Notes under the pieces: model-generated
The model's database searches: none
Told to the model about the DNA's origin: nothing
Seen by the model: only the letters and a program-made list of their open reading frames with translations
Made by a program: the position numbers and the translations under genes
In this document: positions 1 through 5,915 of the stretch, one piece after another
Numbering within the stretch: the stretch's first letter is position 1
Layout: every line of letters begins with the position of its first letter
Source of the DNA: Campylobacteraceae bacterium
GTDB lineage: Bacteria; Campylobacterota; Campylobacteria; Campylobacterales; Sulfurovaceae
DNA: 12,182 nucleotides
NCBI GenBank assembly: GCA_026986085.1
Contig: JALSPE010000071.1
Span: forward strand, 1-12,182
Reading direction: 5' to 3'

Positions 1-201
1 AGAGCAGAAGCTATATACGATATAGAAGAGTTTGCAAATAAGTATGGCTTGGTTAAAGCCCAAAAAGATGAATTTACCACATTTTTAGAGAATTCACCCA
101 CTCTTGAAGAAGCCATATCCAAATTTGGAGAGAGAGTATATGAAGCAGAGCTAGAGGGGCTAATAGAGATTGAAAATGGTATAGTTAGGTTTTTACTTTG
201 A
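1..201 (+). CDS. C-terminal fragment of an unrecognised protein
   Basis: Frame 1 is open from the left edge to a TGA at 199-201 and encodes the last 66 residues of a protein whose start lies outside the window. The fragment is acidic and looks mostly helical. It contains the stretches EEFANKYGLVKAQ and TLEEAISKFGERVYEAE and ends with a short strand-like IEIENGIVRFLL, which would fit a small winged-helix or helical C-terminal domain. I do not recognise the family and assign no function. Codon use resembles the neighbouring genes and the frame has no internal stop, so a real gene end is likely. It converges on the ATPase gene, whose stop is at 334, across 132 bp of AT-rich DNA. Confidence 0.7.
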   Translation, partial: RAEAIYDIEEFANKYGLVKAQKDEFTTFLENSPTLEEAISKFGERVYEAELEGLIEIENGIVRFLL

Positions 202-333
202 TTTTGACTTTTAAAAGTTTTTATAATAAATTATTTGAATTTTTTTTATATATTATTACAACTTTATAACTATTTTTAGAAATAAATTTACATAGATAGT
301 TGTCTGGATTTTAGGTGCAGTATCATACTCTTT
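202..333. other. AT-rich convergent intergenic region
   Basis: This 132-bp gap lies between the 3' ends of the left-edge gene and the minus-strand ATPase gene. It is very AT-rich, with a T run at 241-247. Short inverted repeats are present: the 12-bp palindrome ACTTTTAAAAGT at 207-218, an AGTAT/ATACT pair at 319-329 and an AACTAT/ATAGTT pair at 268-301. None is a GC-stemmed hairpin followed by a clean T tract, so no terminator can be called with confidence. No small ORF or RNA gene was recognised. Confidence 0.5.
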
Positions 334-1233
334 TTATTTTAACAAAATACTTAACATCTTTTTATAGTTATTTAAAAAATCTTTGGTAACCGCAAATGTT
401 TCTGTCTCTTCATAGTCTACTTTTGTTATTTTATCTTTTTTAATTTCGTATATTGTAGAGTTTGGGTAAGATAACAAAATGGGGGAGTGTGTCGATATTA
501 TAAATTGAGAACCCATTTTTACAAGTTCATCTATAAGTATTAAAACAGACATTTGTCTTTGTGGAGATAGGGCGGCTTCTGGTTCGTCTAAAATATATAG
601 CCCATCGCTTCCAAAACGGTTTTGAATTAGCGATAAAAAGGCTTCTCCATGAGATAGCTGGTGAAGAGGTTTATTGCCATAGGATTTAACTACACCAATA
701 TTCTCTATTGCAGTTGCAACATTGTAAAAGCTTTCTGCTCTTAGAAAAAAGCCATTTTTAGGCAGTTTATGAGTTTTTGAAATTCGTAGATACTCGTGTA
801 AATTTGAGTGGCTATCTTTTGTTGAGAAGTTAAAGTTTACAGTTCCACCTTCGGGATTAAAGCCTTGTGTAATTGCCAGTGCCTCTAGCAGGGTCGATTT
901 ACCACTGCCATTTTCACCAATAATAAATGTTACATGTGGATTAAGCATAAGTCTATCAATATTTTTTAAAAAGGGTATTGAGAGTGGATATTGGCTGTAG
1001 TCTTCTATTTTTTCACTTTTAAGTGCAACTGATACTAGCATATTTTTACTTGTATCAAGAGATGTTTTCGATTTCTCCTCTTTCTCCTCTTGTAGCAACT
1101 CTTTTACCTCTAAAAAAAGCTCTGGATATTTTTGAAGAACCCAATCTTGCTCTAGCATCCACTTTGCATAATCTAAATCAGATGCAAGGGCGTCAATATC
1201 GCATCCTTTATACTTTCCAAAAGGTATCTTCAT
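334..1233 (-). CDS. ABC/SMC-type ATPase (AAA_21/COG3910-like) with N-terminal FGKYKG domain
   Basis: The 299-residue protein has two parts. Residues 2-49 start MKIPFGKYKG and contain LDYAKWML and a YPEL segment. This resembles the small FGKYKG module (DUF3820 / exonuclease X C-terminal type) found in nucleic-acid-related proteins. After a charged linker comes an ABC-type ATPase: Walker A GENGSGKST at about 106-114, an LSHGE signature at 193-197, Walker B LYILDEPEA at 212-220 and an H-loop in ISTHSP near 249. This suits the predicted ATPases of the COG3910/AAA_21 group, whose substrates are mostly unknown. An in-frame ATG six codons upstream (1251) is possible, but ATG 1233 has TTAGG seven bases ahead and gives the usual N-terminus of the FGKYKG module. 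The gene lies 35 bp downstream of the thioredoxin gene and probably shares its transcript. No transmembrane segment is seen. The cellular role is unknown. Confidence 0.85.
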   Translation of the reverse strand: MKIPFGKYKGCDIDALASDLDYAKWMLEQDWVLQKYPELFLEVKELLQEEKEEKSKTSLDTSKNMLVSVALKSEKIEDYSQYPLSIPFLKNIDRLMLNPHVTFIIGENGSGKSTLLEALAITQGFNPEGGTVNFNFSTKDSHSNLHEYLRISKTHKLPKNGFFLRAESFYNVATAIENIGVVKSYGNKPLHQLSHGEAFLSLIQNRFGSDGLYILDEPEAALSPQRQMSVLILIDELVKMGSQFIISTHSPILLSYPNSTIYEIKKDKITKVDYEETETFAVTKDFLNNYKKMLSILLK

Positions 1234-1255
1234 ATATTTACCTAATTGCATCTAC

Positions 1256-1279
1256 CATCTAAATAACTTTATTTAGATG
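1256..1279. repeat. 24-bp perfect palindrome at the thioredoxin/ATPase junction
   Basis: The arms CATCTAAATAA (1256-1266) and TTATTTAGATG (1269-1279) are exact reverse complements separated by two bases. The right arm holds the last codons and the stop of the minus-strand thioredoxin gene; the left arm lies just ahead of the ATPase gene. No T tract follows on either strand, so an ordinary intrinsic terminator is unlikely. It could be an RNA hairpin affecting ATPase translation or mRNA stability, or a protein-binding site. Function is inference. Confidence 0.7.
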
Positions 1280-1901
1280 TTGTATTTTTATCTACTTTGA
1301 TTGTTTTTGCATCTTTTGTTATATTTTGCTCACCTTTTTTGGTATCTTTTTGAGTTGAATTACTATCTTTGCTAACTTGAGTCTCTCTTTTTTCTAAAAT
1401 CTCTATTACCTTTTCAATATACTCTTTAGATACCATTCCTATTTTCATATCTACCACATTACCGTGTTGGTCAAATATAACTAAAAATGGTATTGCCCCT
1501 CTCCATCCTGCTCTTTGTGCTAAGTATCTTACAAAGTTCATATTTTCTGATTGTGTGTAGATATTATAATTAATACCTTTTTCTTTTACAAACTCTTTTA
1601 ACTGCTCTTTGGATGTTCCTTGAACTTCAATAGCATACATTGCTAATTTATCTTTATACTTTTTAGTAAGCTCTATATAGTGTGGTATAGAGTATATACA
1701 AGGAGGACAATGTGTTCCCCAAAACTCAACTAAAATAATTTTACCTTTAGAATCTGGTATTGTAATTCCATTTTTTTTACCAATTATTACCGTTGTTTTA
1801 CCGTTTATATCTTTTAACTCATATTTAGGAGGCACTTTAGTTTGTGCAAAAATTAGAGTTGTAAATATTGTCGCAATAAAAAATATCTTTTTTATCATCA
1901 T
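1269..1901 (-). CDS. exported TlpA-like thioredoxin-fold protein
   Basis: The 210-residue protein begins with a basic start and hydrophobic core (residues 3-19, ending LIFA before Q20), a clear export signal, so it should act in the periplasm. The thioredoxin fold follows: VEFWGTHCPPC gives the redox motif at C65 and C68, and AIPFLVIFD near 137-144 carries the cis-proline P138. This fits the TlpA/ResA family of thiol-disulfide oxidoreductases, often reductants for cytochrome c maturation or other exported cysteine proteins; the partner is not evident here. The last 40 residues (170-210) form a hydrophilic tail rich in Lys, Thr, Ser and Asp that lies outside the fold. Two adjacent ATGs (1901 and 1898) follow AAGGA; the second is better spaced. 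It is the first gene of a pair with the ATPase and is divergent from nagZ. There is no lipobox cysteine. Confidence 0.88.
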   Translation of the reverse strand: MMIKKIFFIATIFTTLIFAQTKVPPKYELKDINGKTTVIIGKKNGITIPDSKGKIILVEFWGTHCPPCIYSIPHYIELTKKYKDKLAMYAIEVQGTSKEQLKEFVKEKGINYNIYTQSENMNFVRYLAQRAGWRGAIPFLVIFDQHGNVVDMKIGMVSKEYIEKVIEILEKRETQVSKDSNSTQKDTKKGEQNITKDAKTIKVDKNTTSK

Positions 1902-1918
1902 TTTTCCTTTTTAGTTGA

Positions 1919-1927
1919 ATTATAACA
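1919..1927 (-). promoter_or_regulatory. extended -10 promoter for the thioredoxin gene
   Basis: Read on the minus strand this is TGTTATAAT, a full extended -10 (TGnTATAAT). Initiation about seven bases downstream, near 1912, would leave a short leader just containing the AAGGA at 1905-1909. The 11-mer TGTTATAATTC recurs exactly at the glmU promoter (9178-9188). No -35 is evident, as is typical of sigma-70 promoters in Campylobacterota. Confidence 0.6.
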
Positions 1928-1958
1928 TAATAACCTAATGTTGTGGATTGTATGTGTA

Positions 1959-1967
1959 TGGTATAAT
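1959..1967 (+). promoter_or_regulatory. extended -10 promoter for nagZ-ruvX
   Basis: TGGTATAAT matches TGnTATAAT exactly. A start near 1974 would put the AAGGAG at 1974-1979 at the very 5' end of the message, giving a leader of only about 10 nt before ATG 1984. It lies about 40 bp from the divergent thioredoxin promoter. The start point is inferred from spacing only. Confidence 0.55.
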
Positions 1968-1983
1968 TATAAAAAGGAGATTT

Positions 1984-3051
1984 ATGAAAAAAATTGTAAT
2001 ATCATTATCACTATTGAGCTCAATCTCATTTGCTTCACTCTCTAATAGAGAGATTGCCAATATGTTTATACTAGGTTTCTATGGCTCTAAAGCAACACCC
2101 AATACCAAAATATATAAAGATATATGCAGTAGAGGCTTGGGTGGTGTAATACTATTTAAAAAGAGCCCTGTATCTAATAGAGCTTTTAAAAATTTTAATA
2201 GTAGTAGCGACTTAAAAGCTTTAACAAAAGGGTTAAAGAGTTGTGGAACAAAGCCTCTAATTGCAGTTGATCAAGAGGGTGGATTGGTTCAAAGAGTCAA
2301 ATTGACATATAGATATCCAAGAGCCTCTCTTGTTGTAAAGGGTGGCAAAGAGAAAGCAAGGGGTGTATATTTAACAATGGCAAAAGAGTTAAAATCTTTA
2401 GGTATAAATTTAAACTTTGCACCAGTTGCTGATTTGGCAATAAACCCTAATAATAAAGTGATATATAAGTGGGGGAGAAGTTATGGAAAGAGTGCTAATA
2501 CAGTTATAGATTACGATAGAGTATTTATAAATGCTATGCATAAATATAATATCGCAACTTCTCTTAAACACTTTCCAGGGCATGGAAGCTCTCTTGGAGA
2601 TACGCATAAAGGTTTTGTGGATGTAACAAATCTTTGGCAAAATATAGAGCTTAAGCCATATATGGCACTTAAAAACAATACAGATACAGTTATGGTAGCT
2701 CATATTTTTAACAAAAATTATGACCCAGTATATCCAGCATCTCTATCTAAAAAGTGGATAAGTGGAGTTTTAAGAGAGCAGATAGGATATAGGGGTGTAG
2801 TTGTTAGCGATGATTTGCAAATGGGGGCAATAAACAAGCATTATAGCTTAAAGAAGCGTATAGAGTTATCTATAAATGCAGGTGTAGATATTATGCTTTT
2901 TGCAAACCAACTATCTCCAAAATATAATCTGAAAATTGAGCAATTAGTAGCAATAGTAAGAGAGTTGTTAGCAGAAGGCAAGGTTACACAGATGCAAATT
3001 AAAAATGCTAATGCTCGTATAAATCGATTAAAAGAGAAGTTATATAGATGA
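1984..3051 (+). CDS. nagZ: beta-N-acetylhexosaminidase, GH3 NagZ type, with signal peptide
   Basis: Glycoside hydrolase family 3 enzyme expected to remove N-acetylglucosamine from muropeptides in peptidoglycan recycling. Visible motifs are GGVILF (53-58), the substrate loop VDQEGGLVQR (95-104), KHFPGHG (195-201) followed by the acid/base dyad D206-T-H208, and VVSDDLQM with the probable nucleophile D276. The 355 residues fit the single-domain NagZ class. ATG 1984 is chosen because AAGGAG lies at 1974-1979; a start 12 codons upstream (1948) has no ribosome site and would spoil the signal peptide. The N-terminus is basic, then hydrophobic, ending SISFA (13-17), predicting cleavage after A17 and periplasmic location, whereas E. 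coli NagZ is cytoplasmic. No lipobox cysteine is present. Its stop overlaps the ruvX start as ATGA. A broader exported GH3 glucosaminidase cannot be excluded. Confidence 0.9.
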   Translation: MKKIVISLSLLSSISFASLSNREIANMFILGFYGSKATPNTKIYKDICSRGLGGVILFKKSPVSNRAFKNFNSSSDLKALTKGLKSCGTKPLIAVDQEGGLVQRVKLTYRYPRASLVVKGGKEKARGVYLTMAKELKSLGINLNFAPVADLAINPNNKVIYKWGRSYGKSANTVIDYDRVFINAMHKYNIATSLKHFPGHGSSLGDTHKGFVDVTNLWQNIELKPYMALKNNTDTVMVAHIFNKNYDPVYPASLSKKWISGVLREQIGYRGVVVSDDLQMGAINKHYSLKKRIELSINAGVDIMLFANQLSPKYNLKIEQLVAIVRELLAEGKVTQMQIKNANARINRLKEKLYR

Positions 3052-3437
3052 AAATAGCAGCGCTAGATATTGGTTTAAAGAGAATAGGTGTTGCCTTTTG
3101 TCTTGGTTCAAATATTGTAATGCCTCAAAATGCAATAATAAGAAGAGGTAGAAATCAAGCGGCAAGAGATGTTAGCAGTTTGCTTAAAGAGTGGCAAATA
3201 GAAAAAGTTGTTGTAGGTTTACCAAAAGGTGGAAATTTTGAAGATGAGATGGAGAGAAGAATTAAACATTTTGTCTCACTATTAGATATAGGTGATATTA
3301 AGATAGAGTATATAGATGAGTCATTTAGCTCATACGAAGCAAAAGAGTTAATAAAAGGTGATATCAAACAAAAAAGAGATGGCAGAATAGACTCCATTTC
3401 TGCTAAGATAATTTTAGAGAGATATTTGGGGTTTTAA
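3048..3437 (+). CDS. ruvX: RuvX/YqgF RNase H-fold nuclease
   Basis: The 129-residue protein has the YqgF fold. LDIGLKRIGVA carries the first acidic residue D7, VVVGLPKG sits at 55-61, YIDESFSS carries E91 and GRIDSISAKIILERYL carries D115, giving the metal-binding acidic trio. The family is annotated as putative Holliday junction resolvase; in E. coli YqgF is implicated in 16S rRNA 5' maturation, so an RNA role is equally likely. It acts in the cytoplasm. ATG 3048 overlaps the nagZ stop by four bases (ATGA), implying translational coupling. Its stop is only 10 bp from the stop of truA on the other strand. Length is normal and no key residue is missing. Confidence 0.92.
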   Translation: MKIAALDIGLKRIGVAFCLGSNIVMPQNAIIRRGRNQAARDVSSLLKEWQIEKVVVGLPKGGNFEDEMERRIKHFVSLLDIGDIKIEYIDESFSSYEAKELIKGDIKQKRDGRIDSISAKIILERYLGF

Positions 3438-3447
3438 GTCTATTGTC

Positions 3448-4176
3448 TCAATAAAACACTTTATGTAGATATAAGCCTTGTGGTTGGGCTAGGGTTGTGA
3501 AGTGTTTTTGTTTTAACTCTAACTGCTCTTTTAATTTGTTTAAATTTAACTCACCTCTTTCTACCTTTAATGCACCCTCTATCATCAACCTTATTTGGCT
3601 TCTTAAATATCCATTTGCAAAAAAGTATATAGCTACAAAAGAGCCTAGTTTTACAACTTTAATCTTATATACTTCTCTAATATCAGAGCTGGTTACTGAG
3701 CCCTCTTTTTTGAAATATTTAAAGTTGTGTCTGCCTATATATAAATTTAAGGCTTCTTCTAAGAGTTTTATATTTTTAATATTGTAGTAGCTAATAAATT
3801 CAGACTCAAATATATTTGGAGTTGAGGTTTTAATTAAATATCTGTAAACTCTTACTTTTGCACTATATTGAGAGTGAAAAGAGTTATCTACCTCTTTTAT
3901 ATATTTAAACCTTATATAGCCTAATTTTTGATTTAATCTATATTTTAACTCTGATAAACTCCTGTTTTGCCAATACTTTGGTAACTCAAAATCTACTACT
4001 TGACCTGTTGCGTGAACGCCTCTGTCGGTTCTTCCACTACCTCTTATTTTGCCAAATATACCTAAAGAGCTTAGAGCTAACTCTATAGTTTCTGCTATAC
4101 TATTTTTAGTAGTTTTTTGTCTTTGAAAACCATAAAATTTAGAGCCATTATACTCTATAACTGCTTTTACACGCAA
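3448..4176 (-). CDS. truA: tRNA pseudouridine(38-40) synthase TruA
   Basis: TruA isomerises uridines 38-40 in the tRNA anticodon arm. The 242-residue protein shows the family start VIEYNGSKFYGFQRQ (6-20), the active-site loop RGSGRTDRGVHATGQ with catalytic D51, and the C-terminal motifs FLANGYLRSQIR-like (FFANGYLRSQIR) and ALKVERGE, ending TLAQPQGLYLHKV. The start is TTG at 4176, one base after the stop of the upstream permease gene (TAA-G-TTG), with AAAGAG upstream; no in-frame ATG or GTG fits the family N-terminus better. It is the last gene of the glmU-truA operon and converges on ruvX. A complete, ordinary member of its family. Confidence 0.95.
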   Translation of the reverse strand: MRVKAVIEYNGSKFYGFQRQKTTKNSIAETIELALSSLGIFGKIRGSGRTDRGVHATGQVVDFELPKYWQNRSLSELKYRLNQKLGYIRFKYIKEVDNSFHSQYSAKVRVYRYLIKTSTPNIFESEFISYYNIKNIKLLEEALNLYIGRHNFKYFKKEGSVTSSDIREVYKIKVVKLGSFVAIYFFANGYLRSQIRLMIEGALKVERGELNLNKLKEQLELKQKHFTTLAQPQGLYLHKVFY

Positions 4177-4177
4177 C

Positions 4178-5182
4178 TTAATATCTCTTTAGCACTCTAT
4201 TTTTATATGTAACATATGATATTAAAGACCAAATAACCAAAGTAGCTAGTAGCATATATGGTGTCTCTAATTTTCTAGTTACAATTGCTGGTATATAAAT
4301 TAACAATACAGATACAACAATATAGATTGATGCTCGACTCTTTTGATATCTTGGGTTGTATATTCCAAAAGATATATACATAAGTAGCAAGAGTATTGGG
4401 CTAAGAGATATTAAAATATAGTAGTATAGTTTTCCTCTATTTTTTTGCCAATACTCTTTTGGTTCTACAACCTTTTTATAGAAAAATTTTGAGCTATTAA
4501 ATAGTTTCATATTCTTAAAATCTACAATGTTAAATCCACTATCTTTATATCTGTAGAGCATACCATTATCTAAATTAAGATAGTTACTACTGTTAGTATC
4601 ATTTATAACTTTACCACTTTTAGATAACATAAGTTGGGTATTTCCACTGCTATCTTGCGTAAACATTGTTACATTTTTAAATACTCCGTTTTTATTTTCA
4701 TCTATAAATATATGATATTTTCCAAAGTTTTGACTAAGTTTTTTTGGTAAAATTTTTAATTTTGACTCATAAATCTTTTTATTTCTGTAATTTTTCATCT
4801 TTTGTGTTGAATAGGGTGTAATATATATTGCTATAAATACTACTATAGCTGTAAATATAATAGTTGTTGGTAGTAGAATTTTAACAATTTTATTTGGACT
4901 ATAGCCAACAGAGAATACCCCTATAGCTTCGTTACTCTCTGATATATTAGATAAAGAGTTAATAACAGCACCTAAAAAAGAGAGTGGAAGAGTAGAGAAG
5001 ATTATATCTGGCAAGACATAGGCATAAAGTAATCCAAAATCTGTAAAATTTAATGTTATTTTAGCTGATAATTTAGAGATATTCACAATATATATAAGTG
5101 ACATTATTATAAAAAAAGGAATAAATAGAGTTGCAAAACTCTTTATAAAATTGCTTAAAAGGTAGCTTTTAAGTTTAGCCAT
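4178..5182 (-). CDS. LptF/LptG (YjgP/YjgQ) family LPS-export permease
   Basis: Inner-membrane subunit of the LptB2FG complex, which extracts lipopolysaccharide from the inner membrane towards LptC and the periplasmic bridge. The 334 residues have the family topology: three N-terminal membrane segments (about 15-35, 48-74, 97-122), a large hydrophilic periplasmic region (about 123-250) expected to form the beta-jellyroll, and three C-terminal segments (about 252-274, 283-302, 308-328). The N-terminus LKSYLLSNFIKSFATLF is typical. LptF and LptG are hard to tell apart by eye; position next to truA and uppS suggests the copy usually called LptF in Campylobacterota, so the symbol is left blank. 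ATG 5182 overlaps the prepilin peptidase stop by eight bases, and truA starts one base after its own stop. Confidence 0.88.
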   Translation of the reverse strand: MAKLKSYLLSNFIKSFATLFIPFFIIMSLIYIVNISKLSAKITLNFTDFGLLYAYVLPDIIFSTLPLSFLGAVINSLSNISESNEAIGVFSVGYSPNKIVKILLPTTIIFTAIVVFIAIYITPYSTQKMKNYRNKKIYESKLKILPKKLSQNFGKYHIFIDENKNGVFKNVTMFTQDSSGNTQLMLSKSGKVINDTNSSNYLNLDNGMLYRYKDSGFNIVDFKNMKLFNSSKFFYKKVVEPKEYWQKNRGKLYYYILISLSPILLLLMYISFGIYNPRYQKSRASIYIVVSVLLIYIPAIVTRKLETPYMLLATLVIWSLISYVTYKNRVLKRY

Positions 5183-5915
5183 ACATTATTGCCTGTAGTA
5201 AAGATACTAGCCACTCTTTATTTAAATATGTAATTAGTGTTCCTAATGCTAAAAATGGAACAAATGGAACCATAGTATCTTTTGCAAACAAAGATGGGAC
5301 AATTGCTAATATTGCAGATAAAAACATAGCTATAAAAAAGGCAGGGTATCCAAGCAGTGCTGCCATTGTAGCAGCTACTATAATATCTGCCTCTCCAAGT
5401 GCATCTCTCTTTGCCAATTTACTAACAATAAAACCTAAAAGAAAAAATCCAACTGCTGCGTATAGTGCATCTAATCCTCTATTTATAAAATTTGGAGCAA
5501 TAAGAGCAAATATTAAAGCAGCATAATTTAAATTATCTGGAACAGCGTAATACTCTAAATCTATCATAGAGAGTGCCAATAGCATACTAAAACTTAATGC
5601 AATAAATGGCAGATACCACACTGCACCTAATTTATAAAAAAGAGCAACCCAAATTAAGCCATTAGCTAATTCTACTAATGGGTATCTAGCAGATATCTTC
5701 TCTTTACAAAAAGCACATTTTCCTTTTAGAAATATCCAAGAAAATAGTGGAATATTGTGATACCACTTTAATCTATTCCCACAGCTAGGACAAGCTGATG
5801 GAGGAAAAGATATATTTAAATTTTTAGGTATTCTATATATTAATACATTTAAAAATGAGCCAACTGATATACCAAACAAGAAAACAAAAATTCCTATAAA
5901 AAGATTATATTCCAC
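5175..5915 (-). CDS. prepilin peptidase / N-methyltransferase (A24 family)
   Basis: Integral membrane aspartic protease that cleaves the leader of type IV pilin-like proteins and, in the full form, methylates the new N-terminus. The 246 residues include SVGSFLNVLIYRIP (17-30), a zinc-type CPSC (42-45) and CAFC (67-70) pair in the cytoplasmic methyltransferase domain, the first catalytic aspartate D119 in SMIDLEYYAVPD, and the second, D177, in LGEADIIV. The second motif is GEAD rather than GxGD. About seven further hydrophobic segments follow. GTG 5915 is preferred over TTG 5918 because AGGA at 5922-5925 is six bases ahead of GTG but only three ahead of TTG. It overlaps the uppS stop by 11 bases and lptF/G by eight. 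No pilin or secretion gene is in the window, so substrates are elsewhere. Confidence 0.9.
   Translation of the reverse strand: MEYNLFIGIFVFLFGISVGSFLNVLIYRIPKNLNISFPPSACPSCGNRLKWYHNIPLFSWIFLKGKCAFCKEKISARYPLVELANGLIWVALFYKLGAVWYLPFIALSFSMLLALSMIDLEYYAVPDNLNYAALIFALIAPNFINRGLDALYAAVGFFLLGFIVSKLAKRDALGEADIIVAATMAALLGYPAFFIAMFLSAILAIVPSLFAKDTMVPFVPFLALGTLITYLNKEWLVSLLQAIMYG

Noticed and set aside
207..218. Palindrome ACTTTTAAAAGT as a terminator for the left-edge gene
   Set aside because: The arms are almost entirely A/T with no loop, so the hairpin would be very weak; expected by chance in such AT-rich DNA.
258..303. ACAACT/AGTTGT and AACTAT/ATAGTT inverted repeats in the left intergenic gap
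   Set aside because: Six-base AT-rich arms with long loops; too weak and mutually exclusive.
1023..1262. A 79-codon plus-strand open frame over the start of the ATPase gene
   Set aside because: It lies antisense to the conserved ATPase N-terminus and crosses the palindrome; composition is that of a reversed gene.
334..1901. ATPase plus thioredoxin as a two-gene defence system
   Set aside because: The thioredoxin is exported while the ATPase is cytoplasmic, no effector nuclease or defence gene is nearby, and adjacency alone does not support a joint function.
1948..1983. Upstream ATG start for nagZ at 1948
   Set aside because: It would put the -10 box and AAGGAG inside the coding region and add 12 residues ahead of an otherwise typical signal peptide.
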